64,000 nucleotides of DNA, taken from positions 47,543,283 to 47,607,282 of the forward strand of contig NC_087062.1 of assembly GCF_963678635.1 (NCBI RefSeq), read 5' to 3'. Under the pieces are notes generated by a model that was given only the letters and a program-made list of their open reading frames with translations, searched no databases and was not told the origin of the DNA. Position numbers and translations under genes: made by a program. Numbering within the stretch: position 1 is the first letter of the stretch; every line of letters starts with the position of its first letter. This DNA comes from Symsagittifera roscoffensis (Eukaryota > Xenacoelomorpha > Acoela > Convolutidae). Shown here in pieces: positions 54,160 to 64,000 of this stretch.

Positions 54160-57080
54160 AACTATAACTGTCTCAAGGTCAGAATTAATTCAAAATTAAT
54201 TCGAAAACTTAAAAGTTGTTCGATAATTTTGTTAGAAGCTAAAACTATTTCATCGGACGTCAAATTCTGAATTACTTTTGACATTAAGACAACGAAATGG
54301 AGTTGCGATTGCAACCGAGGTTTCAAAATGCATTTCCAACTCGGAAAGCGTGCTTGCGCTTTTTCAATGACATTCATTTTTTGAATAGCTTCAAGCAGAC
54401 CAAAACATCACTAAAACGCCAAAAAAAGCATACGCGAAACTTCAAACGATCATTTTGATTTGGTTTCAGCTTGAAGGTTAGAATTATTTCACAAGTTTAG
54501 GACGTTGTCCAATAATTTTGTTGAAAATTTTATATTAAATGTCGAATTGTTGGCAATATTGGCGACCTTGAGCAAACAATCGGTCGAAGTTTTTCATTCA
54601 ACGATTTGCCATGTAATTTTTAGATAAAAAACGCATATGAAATAGCGACAAAAAGGCAAACGCGAAACTTCGAAGAAGTATTTCAATTTAATTAAATTTG
54701 AAGGTCAGAATTATTTCGGAAAATTAATACGCTGACCGATAAGTGTAATAAAACTTGAATTTATCGAACAGGAATTTTTTCCCTCGAAACAATGCAAAAT
54801 AAGTTCATTATGCCAAAAAAAAACAACCGAATTCGTTTAATTGACAAAAATACATATAAAAATAAACTTTCAACATCAATTTCTAAATCAAAACAAAATA
54901 CATGCATTACAAAAAAGCCGAAAAAAAAACAAAACCAAAAAAAATTCATTTTAAAAAAAATGGGAAAAGAACCTAACACGAATCCGAAAAAAATCTTGAA
55001 ACAATTCTCAAAATGGAATTTTTCAAAAACTTCTTGAAACATTTGAATTTAATTCAACGATTGTTTAAAATTATGAAATAAGAATTTTAAAAAAAATCAA
55101 AATTATTTCCATTTTTTTGCTTAACTTTTCTAAAGCAAAAACTCCAGCGGCGTCACAGAGCAGTCAACACATTCAAGAGTTTGCCTTGATACGAGCCGTT
55201 TTTTAGTTTTAATGGAAGGAGTATACTTTGAGGCGTTTGCTTTCTTTGTCGGATTTTTTTTTAGTCGCAAATCATCTTTTCACTTATTTCAGTAAGTAAA
55301 AATCATCTGAAACAACCTAAAATCTGGCAAGTCAAGAAGCCCTAGGTCAGCTATAATGCTAGGAAATTCGCATTGTCAACAGAGCTGCAAAACTTCGAAA
55401 AAAAAACAAACTCATAAAGAGCTTTATTTCCATTTTGATAAAGTTGCTCGTCCAATTTCGCTGCTTCTAACAGCGCTGAGACACCAATACCTTCTTAAGC
55501 ACTAGTTTTTGTAACATTTTTCCAAATTGGTCAATTAATTGCTCTACTTGTCCGACCAATTAAATAGGGAGGAACTTTGTATTCGCACTTTTTAACTTTT
55601 CTTCTTTCTGTTGTTTTCCACGCAAAATCAGGTACCATAAACAATCATTGAAATATTCGGAATTATATATCATATTAAAGCCCTTTCAGTGGCGATTCGA
55701 GAGAAATTTGAAAAATTTCAAAAAAATTCCAGTGTTAAGAAAAACCGGTTTGAATTTTTCGTTTAACTTCGAGCGATTAAATCTTATAATAGGCTTCTAA
55801 TGGTTTAAAATTTTTACAATTTACTATTTCTCAGTTACCCAAGTGAAATTAGTTACCCGGAATTTTATAGCGCTTTCTTGGGAATAAAAGTTTAAAAAGT
55901 TAAGAAAGCAATCAAACAAAAAAATTTTTATATTTAATTTATGTGAAAAACTGTTCTCAAATGTACCTATTTCTTTTACTTTTGAATTTCAAGTCTTTCG
56001 TTTAGATTTAATCATCGCACCAAAAACAAAATGCAACGCTTTTGAAAAAAAAACTTAATTGTAGTTTTTTTTCAAAATCATGGTCGCAACATTTTGTGCT
56101 AATTGCACCGCAACCGGCTATCCTTGTTGTATATTGTTTTTTGATTAATGCAAAGCAAAATTGTGCTATTCGAAATCTCTAGAAAAAGTGACCTTGAAAT
56201 GTCTGAAAAATGGACATCTCTAAAAAGAAAAACCGTTTCAAATAGATCCTGTTTCAAAAAGGCAATTTCAAAAAATCGGATTCTTTCTCAATAACAAGAT
56301 GATAATTATTGGGAAACTTTAGAGGTTTTGTGATAAGCTATGCCAAACCTTTAGTGACTCATTTTGACGTCGGAACCAATTTACTAGTTGTTTGAATACT
56401 TAAATTCAAGAATCTAATTAACCAAAAAGTTACCGACATGCATGCCACCATTATACGTAATTGACCTTAAATAGAAGCCAACACCTCAAGACGCTGTCCA
56501 AGAAGCTGTTACGTAGTTAACTCCAAATAATTGTCACTATCCTTTTGTCAAAGATTCTACATAGTTAATAAACAAATTTATTGTACCATATGTTCTTCTT
56601 ACAAAATAATTAGTCTAAAATTTTGAATTTGGGAGTTGACGTTTTCGGTGGAAATTTTCGTTAGCCTTTTTTGCTGTCGTTTTTTCGGCTCCTGTTGGCT
56701 TTTTAAGGGCAGGCCAAAAACGAAGTTGTTTTTAAGCAGTTATTTATAAAAACTCTGCTAAGCGCAACCATTTTGCAAATAAAAGCTCATTTGTTGAATA
56801 ATTGAAAATACAAAACTTTCTACTTTTACAAAGTTTTGTATGCAACTTAGATGTTTCAGTCGATCTTGGAAAAGGATACTTTGAACAATTTGGGACGCAG
56901 AGGCAAAGCGAAAGACATCCAGAATACATCCAACTGCAACATATTTCAAGTAGGTTTGTGCAAAAACCTTAACTAAAAAAATTCAGCAAAACAAATGGGA
57001 ACACACAAGCAGTGAAATTTTCCATGAAAAATAGACAAAAAACCCATATGATTCCTAAACGCGCCTAACAGATCGCATCT
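54160..57080. other. Gene-free AT-rich region
   Basis: Repeats of the aaggtcagaattatttc...gataa motif at 54.18, 54.47 and 54.70 kb. 54.78-55.05 kb is very A-rich with long open frames on both strands that I judge to be composition artefacts. At 56897 there is a SINE-end-like gcagaggcaaagcg. Nothing else recognised. Confidence 0.4.
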
Positions 57081-57084
57081 GATC

Positions 57085-57110
57085 CTGTGCAAGTAGCACA
57101 GAATGCAGTG
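57085..57110. repeat. Isolated CTGTGC-aagta-GCACAG hairpin copy
   Basis: ctgtgcaagtagcacagaatgc is the same 6-bp-stem hairpin and flank as at 42363. Confidence 0.6.
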
Positions 57111-58325
57111 ACCAAAAATATAAGCAAAAAACTGACATTAAGTTTACCTTTATGAGTCGGTAACTAGGGCGAGAAATTTAGAAAGAAAATTGAGCCCGAA
57201 AAAAATCTCTATTATACATTTTCAAACTTTTGACTTTCCAACAAAAAATTTCGAAACTTTAGATTTTTCACATTCACATCAAACGCACGAATGAAAAAAA
57301 AAACATTTTCGCCCGTCAAACGACGCAATACGCAGCGACTAAAACAATACAAGATTAGCCGAATCCTTAAAACCAAATAAACACATAGAAAAAAAGAAAT
57401 GACTTACATTCAGAGTAGCTTTCCAGCCAACATTTACAAAAATTGAAAAAACTGTTTACAAAAAACAGGAGTTTGAAACGTAACATAAGCAAAATGACGT
57501 CTCTAAATCAGATAAGTCTGTTGGCACAAAAAATTAATGATTTTGTTGAAAAAAAATAGCCTGGAAAAATCTGCTTTCCGATTTGATAACGCTTGCTAAA
57601 TGCAAATTGAAATCAATGATTAATCAATTGTCATTCCTGTTTCAAAAAGCTTCAGAACAAAAAAGCTTGCTCTTTATTCTGCGTTTAAATCTGCACTTGA
57701 TTCTATTTGCACTTATGCCCGGTCAACCGTTTATCATCACAAACAAACAAACAACAAATAGCTGCCAAAATGTCAAAACGAAAAAAAAATTTATTGAATT
57801 GTTCTTTGAAAAAAGTTAACTTTCAAAATTCAGAAAAAAATATGGCATTGGACCTTCCCTTCAAGTTTTTTGCGCTATTTTCACGTTCGTAACTGGAAAA
57901 TAGAAAATAGTTTGAAAATTCCTTTTAGCAAAAAAATTTAAATTGAGCTTGAAAAAAAACAATCAATTGTCGAACCGCAAGAGGGCATAAGTTTGGCGCG
58001 AACAAATTTGAAGACTAAGCACAAACACTTAAAGCCGATATTTTTTCCAAGCTCAAAACTACAATAAAAAGTCCCCCTTCCTCTCAGAACACACACACAC
58101 GCACACAAAAACTGTTTTCGCTCATCAAATGACGCTACCAAACTGATATAAAAAAGCAGGAACCTATCAATTCGAAAAAAAAGCCATAGAAAAAAATTAG
58201 TAAGCCGAGTTGGTAAAAGTACAATTGACATTAAAAAACAAACAAACTTCAAAAAGGCCGGATTTTCAAAACGCTAAGATGCTCAAAGCTCAAAATATTT
58301 GTTTGCAACAGAAAGGCCCAGTAGA
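57111..58325. other. Gene-free stretch
   Basis: A gatttgataacgcttgctaa fragment at about 57580 belongs to S3. A (CA)n-like run lies at 58090-58107. No gene recognised. Confidence 0.35.
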
Positions 58326-58329
58326 TAAA

Positions 58330-58455
58330 TGATTCCAGGAGATTCCAGTTTGGTAAACAAAGTTATTTACGAGAAAAAGTAGTACCCGATCGCAATACCC
58401 TTGGTGATGGAAATAACATCTGCATATATTGTTATTTTGAACATCAAAATCGCCA
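58330..58455. repeat. SINE-like S3 fragment
   Basis: gagaaaaagtagtacccgatcgcaatacccttgg matches the S3 block at 51.20 kb. Confidence 0.4.
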
Positions 58456-58619
58456 CAAGCAAAAAATTTTTCTATCGCCACCACGGGTCATAACACCACT
58501 TAACTTGAACTAGATGCACAGCCTTTTCCTACGTATTCTATATATTTGGCTTCAAATACGCAATTTAAAACTATCCGCAGACGAATCTTTAGCGATTAAC
58601 GTAACAACCCAAAAAAAAT

Positions 58620-59060
58620 TTGAGAAACATATACTATGATTATCGAAAATAGCTCACTCCCCTCAACTCAAAAACCTAAAAATTTAGAAGTCACCTTTGA
58701 TCACCTCTTAACCTTCACTGAACACTTTACCACGGTGATTTACGAATTCCAAGCACGCAAAAGATTACTGAAAAACTCAGGCACAAGCTGGGGGTGCAGC
58801 AAAGAAACTAAGCATTACATACAAGGCAATTGGGCGTAGTGTTCTGAATTACGCAGGTTCTGTCTGGATACCTTCAGTAAGTGAATTTTGTTGGAAAGAT
58901 CTTCAAACTCGTAAATACACAGCACTTTGAATTGTAACCGGCTGCACAAAAACGATTCCAAATGAACAACTCCATATGCCACATCCATCAAAGGCGACAC
59001 CTCTGAATCTTGACGACCTGTGTGACAGCCCCATTGAAGTCGCAAAACGGCTCAACTTAT
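58620..59060 (+). pseudogene. Decayed LINE reverse-transcriptase C-terminus
   Basis: The plus strand reads LEVTFDHLLTFTEHFTTV, then KNSGTSWGCSKET and, in another frame, IGRSVLNYAGSVWIPSVS, VTGCTKTIPNEQLH. The pattern (LGVTFDxxLTFTxH; SWGCxKE; LNYAGxVWxPS; TGCTK) is the region after RT in Jockey-group and related LINEs. At least one frameshift and two stops interrupt it. Confidence 0.7.
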
Positions 59061-60110
59061 CAACATGACGGGCACATTAGGAGTTTTCTCGGTTTTCCGC
59101 ACTAATTAAAACTGCCCGCTTAAACCGGGCATGAGAGTTCTGCTTGCTTTTCCTTACCAAAAACTGCCCCTAGAACGGGTTCCACTCAATGCTGTAAGAA
59201 GGGGTCCTTCCTGCTAGTGTGAAACCTAGAAAAGTCAGTTACTATTTCACGCACCTGATAAAACGATAAATCGATCTCCACAATGTTCGTTTGAGGAGTA
59301 CTGGAAATAAACGATAATGAAAACACGAGTTGGATGATCCCTCCTGTTTGCAGCTACAAACAACAACATCTAATTTCCTCTCAACCAACCTTCATCCTTA
59401 ATAAAAATGAACTTGGAAAGCGATCAGTACCTGTAAAAAATGATGTTAGAAAGTGAGCAGAAAAATATCTTGGGAAATAATGCGAAATTTTTCAAAAATA
59501 TGTTAGTATCGGAACTGTATATTCAATATTGGAAAGAACACCTCACTAGGAAAACGCAAAGGGCACCTTATTTTGAATGCGAACAAGAACTATGTGGAAA
59601 ATTCACAGAGCACCTTATTTGGCAACCACGAAGAGCGCCTCTCTTCGTTAATGCAAATATAACACTACAAAATATTCCAACTATATCAATTTAGGCTGTA
59701 GTTCACTTTCATTTAAACTTAAGGAGAAAATTACAATTTTATTTGCCAAAAACTATAGAAAGAGCTTTGAGGTTTTGCAAAATTATCGGTCTTTTGCTAG
59801 ATTGTCTCAGATGATAAAAAGACAAAATATTCTCGAAAAATTCTTTTTTGGAATTGTTATCACGAATAAGACCACACGAAAAAATAGCTCACGATTAACT
59901 TCCTACAATTTGTCTTCGCTTCCATAAAATTGGGCAAAAAAATCACCCTGCACCATATTTCCAGTCATTTAGCGACTCAGGTGGAATATCATCAAAATAT
60001 AAATCAGACGAAAAAAATCAGGAGCTAATGTTCAAAATATTCGCAGCTCTGATGACGCTTAACCAAGGCTGAACTTTTTTCTCCGAGCTCTTGTATTTGT
60101 TTGTTAAAAC
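59061..60110. other. Gene-free stretch downstream of MINDY3
   Basis: A gcccgcttaaaccgggc hairpin at about 59117 may belong to the tail of the LINE remnant. A short frame at 59440-59694 has no recognisable product. Nothing else seen. Confidence 0.35.
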
Positions 60111-60112
60111 TA

Positions 60113-60118
60113 TTTATT
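60113..60118 (-). promoter_or_regulatory. Candidate poly(A) signal of MINDY3
   Basis: AATAAA on the minus strand, about 90 nt past the MINDY3 stop codon. It is the first canonical hexamer I see downstream, so it is the likely 3' end signal. In an AT-rich sequence such a hexamer also arises by chance. Confidence 0.5.
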
Positions 60119-60204
60119 GCCTGCAAAAAATATCAGCAGCAGGTATAATATATTCTGAAGCAAAATCAGAAATTCAGCCAAAAAATCAATTCATTAACAT
60201 AATT

Positions 60205-61503
60205 TCATATCCAATCAACCGAAGGCTTTGAACCGACACTCCAGTTTATCTGAATAGCTGGCCACTTGGTGGCTAAAATGAGTTCCAGTTTAGTGGAATC
60301 AGCTGCAGTCTGTGATCCCAAGCCTATTACACCAACACCGTAGCTGTAAGACGGCGTGATGGAGGTTGCGTCTGATTTGGAGGGCGATATATTTACAGTA
60401 TTGCTCTCAGTTTTAAAATTTAATCCATTGTATTGCATAAATGGGACGTCTGTTATGACTTCGAAATCATTTGCTTGTAATAAATGAGGAAAATACTTGA
60501 GCATTATAGCTCCAAGTGTTATGATTCCTAAATCTTCGCTATCTAACTCACTTTTAGCGGCCGCCAGTGAACTGCCGTCATCTGGCAACTGGAGATCTTT
60601 TAAGAGTCTGGAAAGATCCCCCTCTTGTATAAAACCATTACCAGATGAGTCCAATTTTGCGAAAGCCTGTTTCACCGTCAGCTCTTCGCCAGCCGAACAT
60701 AAGTTTCTTTCAGTGGAACATAAAACAGTCAAGTGTGTCTCAGATGAGAGTAACCATATTGGGTACTTGGGATTTTTCATCCGGTGACCGACTTCAATAT
60801 ATCTGAAGTGCTCCATCAAAGATAAGTAGCCGATGTCTGGTGTCTCAGAAATTCCGTTCAGCACAAGACCACCTAAATCTTTGTTGTCATCAAACATATT
60901 CGGAACAGCTTTACCTATCAGGCATAAATTGGTAAGAGCAACCGAACCATGCCCATGGACTGATTCAATTAAGGGATCACTCTGCAGTCCTAAATCAGCC
61001 TTGATATTTTCTGCTTCCCTGGTTAAAATGATCGAATAGACGAAGTTTAAAACCCCTCCGGGTTGAAAAAAGACATCGAATGATGTTTCAGCATCATCAA
61101 GTTTCTCAGCGCTGTTTATTGTTACTACTGACAAGTTTTCTTCACTGAAATTAACAATCTTCAAAGGCCCGGATGATGTGCAACGCGACAACACTTGATG
61201 CAAAACAGAAATGAGACATGATTTCAAGGATACGTTTGTTGTACCTGAGCTCATAAGTGCTTGCAAATCTGCTGCTGAATTAATAGTTCTCGAGAAATTG
61301 TTATTTTTCAATAATAACGTTTGTATAAGTTGCGCTTGTATGGGTGCTAAAACAGCACATGGTCCACCATGGTGCTGAACTAGAGCACTGTTTTCCAATT
61401 CACTGAAAATAAATGGCTCCTCCCATTGTTTTAGACAGTTCTCGGGAGCATTTTCACTTCCCCACACAATAGTCTTCACACACTTAAAATCTTGATCAGA
61501 CAT
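60205..61503 (-). CDS. MINDY3: MINDY3 (FAM188A), K48-linkage-specific deubiquitinase
   Basis: A single uninterrupted exon encodes 432 residues; the human protein has 445. MINDY-family cysteine proteases trim K48-linked polyubiquitin chains. Counting from the ATG at 61503, the catalytic Cys is C49 in the motif GGPCAVLAPIQA, and the catalytic His is H257 in PIWLLSSETHLTV; both blocks are family signatures. An EF-hand-like loop (LDSSGNGFIQEGDL, about residues 284-297) lies where MINDY3 has its EF-hand, and the C-terminal KWPAIQINW block also fits the family. The in-frame GTG two codons upstream is not a likely start. There is no coding intron, although WDR18, RCL1 and RB1CC1 here have several. 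It lies 13.8 kb upstream of KAT7 on the same strand, and a truncated LINE begins 280 bp upstream of the start. Orthology is inferred from motifs only. Confidence 0.94.
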   Translation of the reverse strand: MSDQDFKCVKTIVWGSENAPENCLKQWEEPFIFSELENSALVQHHGGPCAVLAPIQAQLIQTLLLKNNNFSRTINSAADLQALMSSGTTNVSLKSCLISVLHQVLSRCTSSGPLKIVNFSEENLSVVTINSAEKLDDAETSFDVFFQPGGVLNFVYSIILTREAENIKADLGLQSDPLIESVHGHGSVALTNLCLIGKAVPNMFDDNKDLGGLVLNGISETPDIGYLSLMEHFRYIEVGHRMKNPKYPIWLLSSETHLTVLCSTERNLCSAGEELTVKQAFAKLDSSGNGFIQEGDLSRLLKDLQLPDDGSSLAAAKSELDSEDLGIITLGAIMLKYFPHLLQANDFEVITDVPFMQYNGLNFKTESNTVNISPSKSDATSITPSYSYGVGVIGLGSQTAADSTKLELILATKWPAIQINWSVGSKPSVDWI

Positions 61504-61784
61504 TAACACAGCGTGAAGAGAAATTGAGATTCAGTTAAACAGAATTTACATCAGGTAGAACTATCATTAGTGAAGCATTTCAACTAAAACACGTATTTGC
61601 CGTTCATTAGCGGTGTTAGAGATCCGAGAAAAAATTGCCGGACTGAAAATGTATTATTCAGCGTTTACCGGCATATGAAAAACTCGAAAGCTTAATTGTT
61701 GCGATAAACTTATTAAATAGATTTATGCAAATAACTGTGTGAACGCATATTAATGCAAAAAAGACCCACATATTTCGAGGACGA
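61504..61784. promoter_or_regulatory. MINDY3 upstream region
   Basis: The 280 bp between the MINDY3 start and the LINE fragment must hold the proximal promoter unless an upstream exon exists. I see no TATA box or clear initiator and no AG acceptor next to the ATG. Confidence 0.3.
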
Positions 61785-63172
61785 TGAACCGCTTTATTAT
61801 TATTCTTAAATCCAGTAATCCCGAAAATGTTGAAAATTATCGCCCGATTAGCATATTGCCTCAATTATCGATTGTTCTGGAGAGAATGATCTTCGATTTC
61901 ATTTATCCTAAAATTCGGGCTAAAGTTACACCTGCTCAACATGGTTTTATGACCAAGCGATCGACTGTTACTCAGCTTCTTGAATACCTAGATCAGATTT
62001 ATAACGACGTCGAGGCAAAAAGCGAATGTCTTTCTGTGTACTTCGATTTTCGCAAGGCTTTTGATCAAGTTCCTCATCATATACTTATTTTGAAACTTGG
62101 TAATTTAGGCTTTGACGTTAGCTTTCTTGAACTTTTTGCTTCCTATCTCACAAACCGCACGCAAAATGTCTTAATTAACAATGAAGCATCTCCAAAAGGC
62201 CATGTAACAAGTGGTGTTCCGCAAGGAAGTGTACTCGGCCCTTTACTATTTATACTCTTCATTAATGACATGCCAGCTGTCTTGAAAACCTCTAAATGTT
62301 TTCTGTTTGCTGATGACAGCAAACTCTATTCAAAATATGACTTTTCCTTAGTTCAAATAGACATTGATCTATTTATCAATTGGACGCTTGAAAACGAAAT
62401 GACATTTAATTCTGATAAATGCAAAGTTATTTGTTTTAACTCAACTTCCCCCAAATCTACACTTTGCCTTAATGATTACCCAATTCCGTCAGTTTCATCT
62501 ATCAAAGATCTCGGAGTAACGATATCTAGTGATTTAAAGTGGGACATCCACATTAAAACCAAACTGGTTGCAGTTAACAAAGCTTTCCATTTCTTGAAAC
62601 GTTCAATCCCTTATGGAGTATCCATGAGAACCAAATTCAAATATTACCAGCTATGTATTGTGAGTATTTTATTATACGGTAGTCAGGTCTGGTTTCCATC
62701 TTTAACATATCGCCGCAAACTAGAATTATTTAACAGAAAATGTTTGAAATGGGTAACGGGAGTCAACGACTATACAGAACAACTTAGAAAAACGAATTCC
62801 TTGCCAATTTCCTTCACTATAGCTTTACATGATATGTGTTTTCTTAATCGAGTCCTGACTGATCAATTTGATTTCAACCTTTACAGATACATAAATTTTA
62901 CCTTTGCAGCCAAAGACCTTCGCAATAGCTCACGCCCTAAGCTTTCAACAACCCAGAATTGTCGACTCTTCTTTACAGAGCAATTTTTCTTCTATCGCGT
63001 CTGTCGGTATGCCAACATGATTTCAGCAAACAACATAGCCGACATTTTCTCATCGCCTGAAATTTTCAAAGCAAAATTGAAAATCTATCTGAAAAATAGA
63101 ATTGATATGTTCAACTTAAACAACTCTTGTTCAATGCTACTTTGTTGCCATTGCATAAATTGCCGTTCGTGA
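61784..63172 (+). CDS. LINE ORF2 fragment: reverse transcriptase and C-terminal domain
   Basis: 462 codons without a stop. RT motifs in order: NYRPISILPQLSIVLERM, QHGFMTKRSTVTQLLEYLD, SVYFDFRKAFDQVPHHIL, TSGVPQGSVLGPLLFILFIND and catalytic FADD in CFLFADDSKLYS. The thumb and C-terminal Cys-rich end (CCHCINCRS) follow. The first codon is only the truncation point, so no functional start is implied. Clade is CR1/Jockey-like; the sequence differs clearly from the LINE at 15.5 kb. Confidence 0.85.
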   Translation: MNRFIIILKSSNPENVENYRPISILPQLSIVLERMIFDFIYPKIRAKVTPAQHGFMTKRSTVTQLLEYLDQIYNDVEAKSECLSVYFDFRKAFDQVPHHILILKLGNLGFDVSFLELFASYLTNRTQNVLINNEASPKGHVTSGVPQGSVLGPLLFILFINDMPAVLKTSKCFLFADDSKLYSKYDFSLVQIDIDLFINWTLENEMTFNSDKCKVICFNSTSPKSTLCLNDYPIPSVSSIKDLGVTISSDLKWDIHIKTKLVAVNKAFHFLKRSIPYGVSMRTKFKYYQLCIVSILLYGSQVWFPSLTYRRKLELFNRKCLKWVTGVNDYTEQLRKTNSLPISFTIALHDMCFLNRVLTDQFDFNLYRYINFTFAAKDLRNSSRPKLSTTQNCRLFFTEQFFFYRVCRYANMISANNIADIFSSPEIFKAKLKIYLKNRIDMFNLNNSCSMLLCCHCINCRS

Positions 63173-63258
63173 TGTCTTGTGTACATAATCATACCATTTC
63201 TTTTGTTTGATGCCTTTATATTTTAAAGGGAATAAATTCTTTTAGTAGTAGTAGTATT
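61784..63258 (+). mobile_element. 5'-truncated non-LTR retrotransposon with intact RT fragment
   Basis: Starts abruptly inside RT (KSSNPENVENYRPISIL). The 3'UTR after 63172 has AATAAA (63231-63236) and ends in (TAG)n at about 63242-63255. Endonuclease and ORF1 are missing. A separate LINE 5' region starts directly after it. Confidence 0.85.
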
Positions 63259-63259
63259 G

Positions 63260-64000
63260 AAGCTTTACAACAAAAGTTGAAGGGCGTGAGCCCGTAAACA
63301 TATTAAGAAAAGTCTATGGAATGCGGGAAACGGCAGTTGCTACACAGGCAGCCAAAAGTCCAGGAGCACGAGTCTAGTTCGTTATAGTGGCGGTGATAGT
63401 AGTCCCAGAAAAACTTGATAACAAGCTTTGTTGCTGTGAATACTTGAGTTTCGAAGAAAAAAGAAAACGACATTTACTGCAGTTCTCATTGACGAAGTCT
63501 GCGAAAGATTAAATGTCTGGTGCTACGACGAGGTCAAGATTGACCTCTAAAAGTCAAGAGTGTTGCACCATGTTTTCCAAGTCAGTGGGGGAGAACTGGC
63601 TGATGTGCGAGGGCTGCGAAAAGTGGACGCATAGCTCGTGTATGGGATACTCTCATGATATCTTCAAATTTCTGGAGAGGACCGCAAATGTAAAGTTTCT
63701 GTGCAATGGGTGCCTAAGTGCTGATATTCGTCCAAAATCTACGGTGGATGTGAGGCGAGCTGTCAAAAGGCATTGAGGACATCAATGAGTCACTGGAGAT
63801 CATAAAATCTCGGCCTTACGTGCAATCCTTCTCCTCCCCAAATGGAAGCTAAGTATTCTAGTGTCGTTACATCTAGTTCCGATATATCTCAAGAATTGCG
63901 ATTTAGTGGTATGCCGGAAATTAGCATGGGCACTGACAGCAAAACTAATAAATCGAATATTTTTGAGCACGATGAAAAAATGATAAGAGATACAATGAAA
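63260..64000 (+). mobile_element. 5' end of another non-LTR retrotransposon, running off the window
   Basis: A moderately GC-richer leader (63260-63512) precedes an ORF1 with a PHD-type zinc finger and continues to the window edge. It follows the (TAG)n tail of the previous element head to tail. ORF2 would lie to the right of the window. Confidence 0.65.
63513..63776 (+). pseudogene. LINE ORF1 start with PHD finger, frameshifted
   Basis: 87 codons from MSGATTRSRL. Cys/His spacing fits a PHD: C33-x2-C36, H41-x2-C44, C64-x2-C67 (motif NWLMCEGCEKWTHSSC). PHD-bearing ORF1 proteins are known in CR1-group LINEs. After VRRAVK one extra base shifts the frame. The true continuation is GIEDINESLEIIKSRPYVQ, then after a second shift SSDISQELRFSGMPEI, the usual coiled-coil and RRM-like start. 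Confidence 0.65.

Noticed and set aside
54761-55042. Overlapping open frames of 81 and 93 codons on opposite strands
   Set aside because: Lys/Asn-rich on one strand and Phe-rich on the other, as expected from an A-rich tract.

Overview
This is a strongly AT-rich piece of an animal nuclear genome. Real genes are split by GT-AG introns, five conserved animal proteins can be recognised, and most of the rest is transposons and satellite-like repeats. The genes (KAT7/HBO1, WDR18, RCL1, RB1CC1/FIP200, MINDY3) and the LINEs and tRNA-derived SINEs fit an invertebrate metazoan; I cannot name the phylum. No database search was run. All orthology calls rest on reading conserved motifs and exon phases by eye.

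All five host genes lie on the minus strand. Reading from high to low coordinates: MINDY3 (61503-60205, one exon; K48-specific deubiquitinase), a 13.8-kb gene-poor stretch, KAT7 (46374-44476, one coding exon; MYST acetyltransferase with an unusual tandem PHD module), WDR18 (41755-39989, 3 exons), RCL1 (39161-32688, 7 exons) and RB1CC1/FIP200 (32152 to at least 14489, 13 exons found). The RB1CC1 coiled coil and Claw domain are not found and presumably lie beyond the left edge. WDR18 and RCL1 both serve ribosome biogenesis and sit only 0.8 kb apart. RCL1 and RB1CC1 are 0.5 kb apart. In KAT7, WDR18 and RCL1 a pyrimidine-rich AG lies 4-7 nt before the ATG, so 5'UTR introns or spliced-leader trans-splicing are possible.

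Repeats fill the introns and gaps. Positions 1-6.85 kb are a tandem array of about 960-bp units with a 3,229-bp higher-order period. Positions 10.85-12.98 kb are a 372-bp satellite whose single-copy relatives at 30.4-31.56 kb are elements with inverted ends. A diverged satellite of about 84 bp occurs at 9.9-10.35, 13.2-14.1 and 35.5-38.5 kb. LINEs lie at 15.5-18.4 kb, 61.8-63.25 kb and 63.26 kb to the end. A broken Ty3/gypsy element (20.46-23.9 kb) sits in RB1CC1 intron 6. There are also hAT-type elements with 8-bp target duplications, three SINE-like families with Pol III A and B boxes, MITE pairs, and several striking hairpins (14562-14639; 43413-43689).
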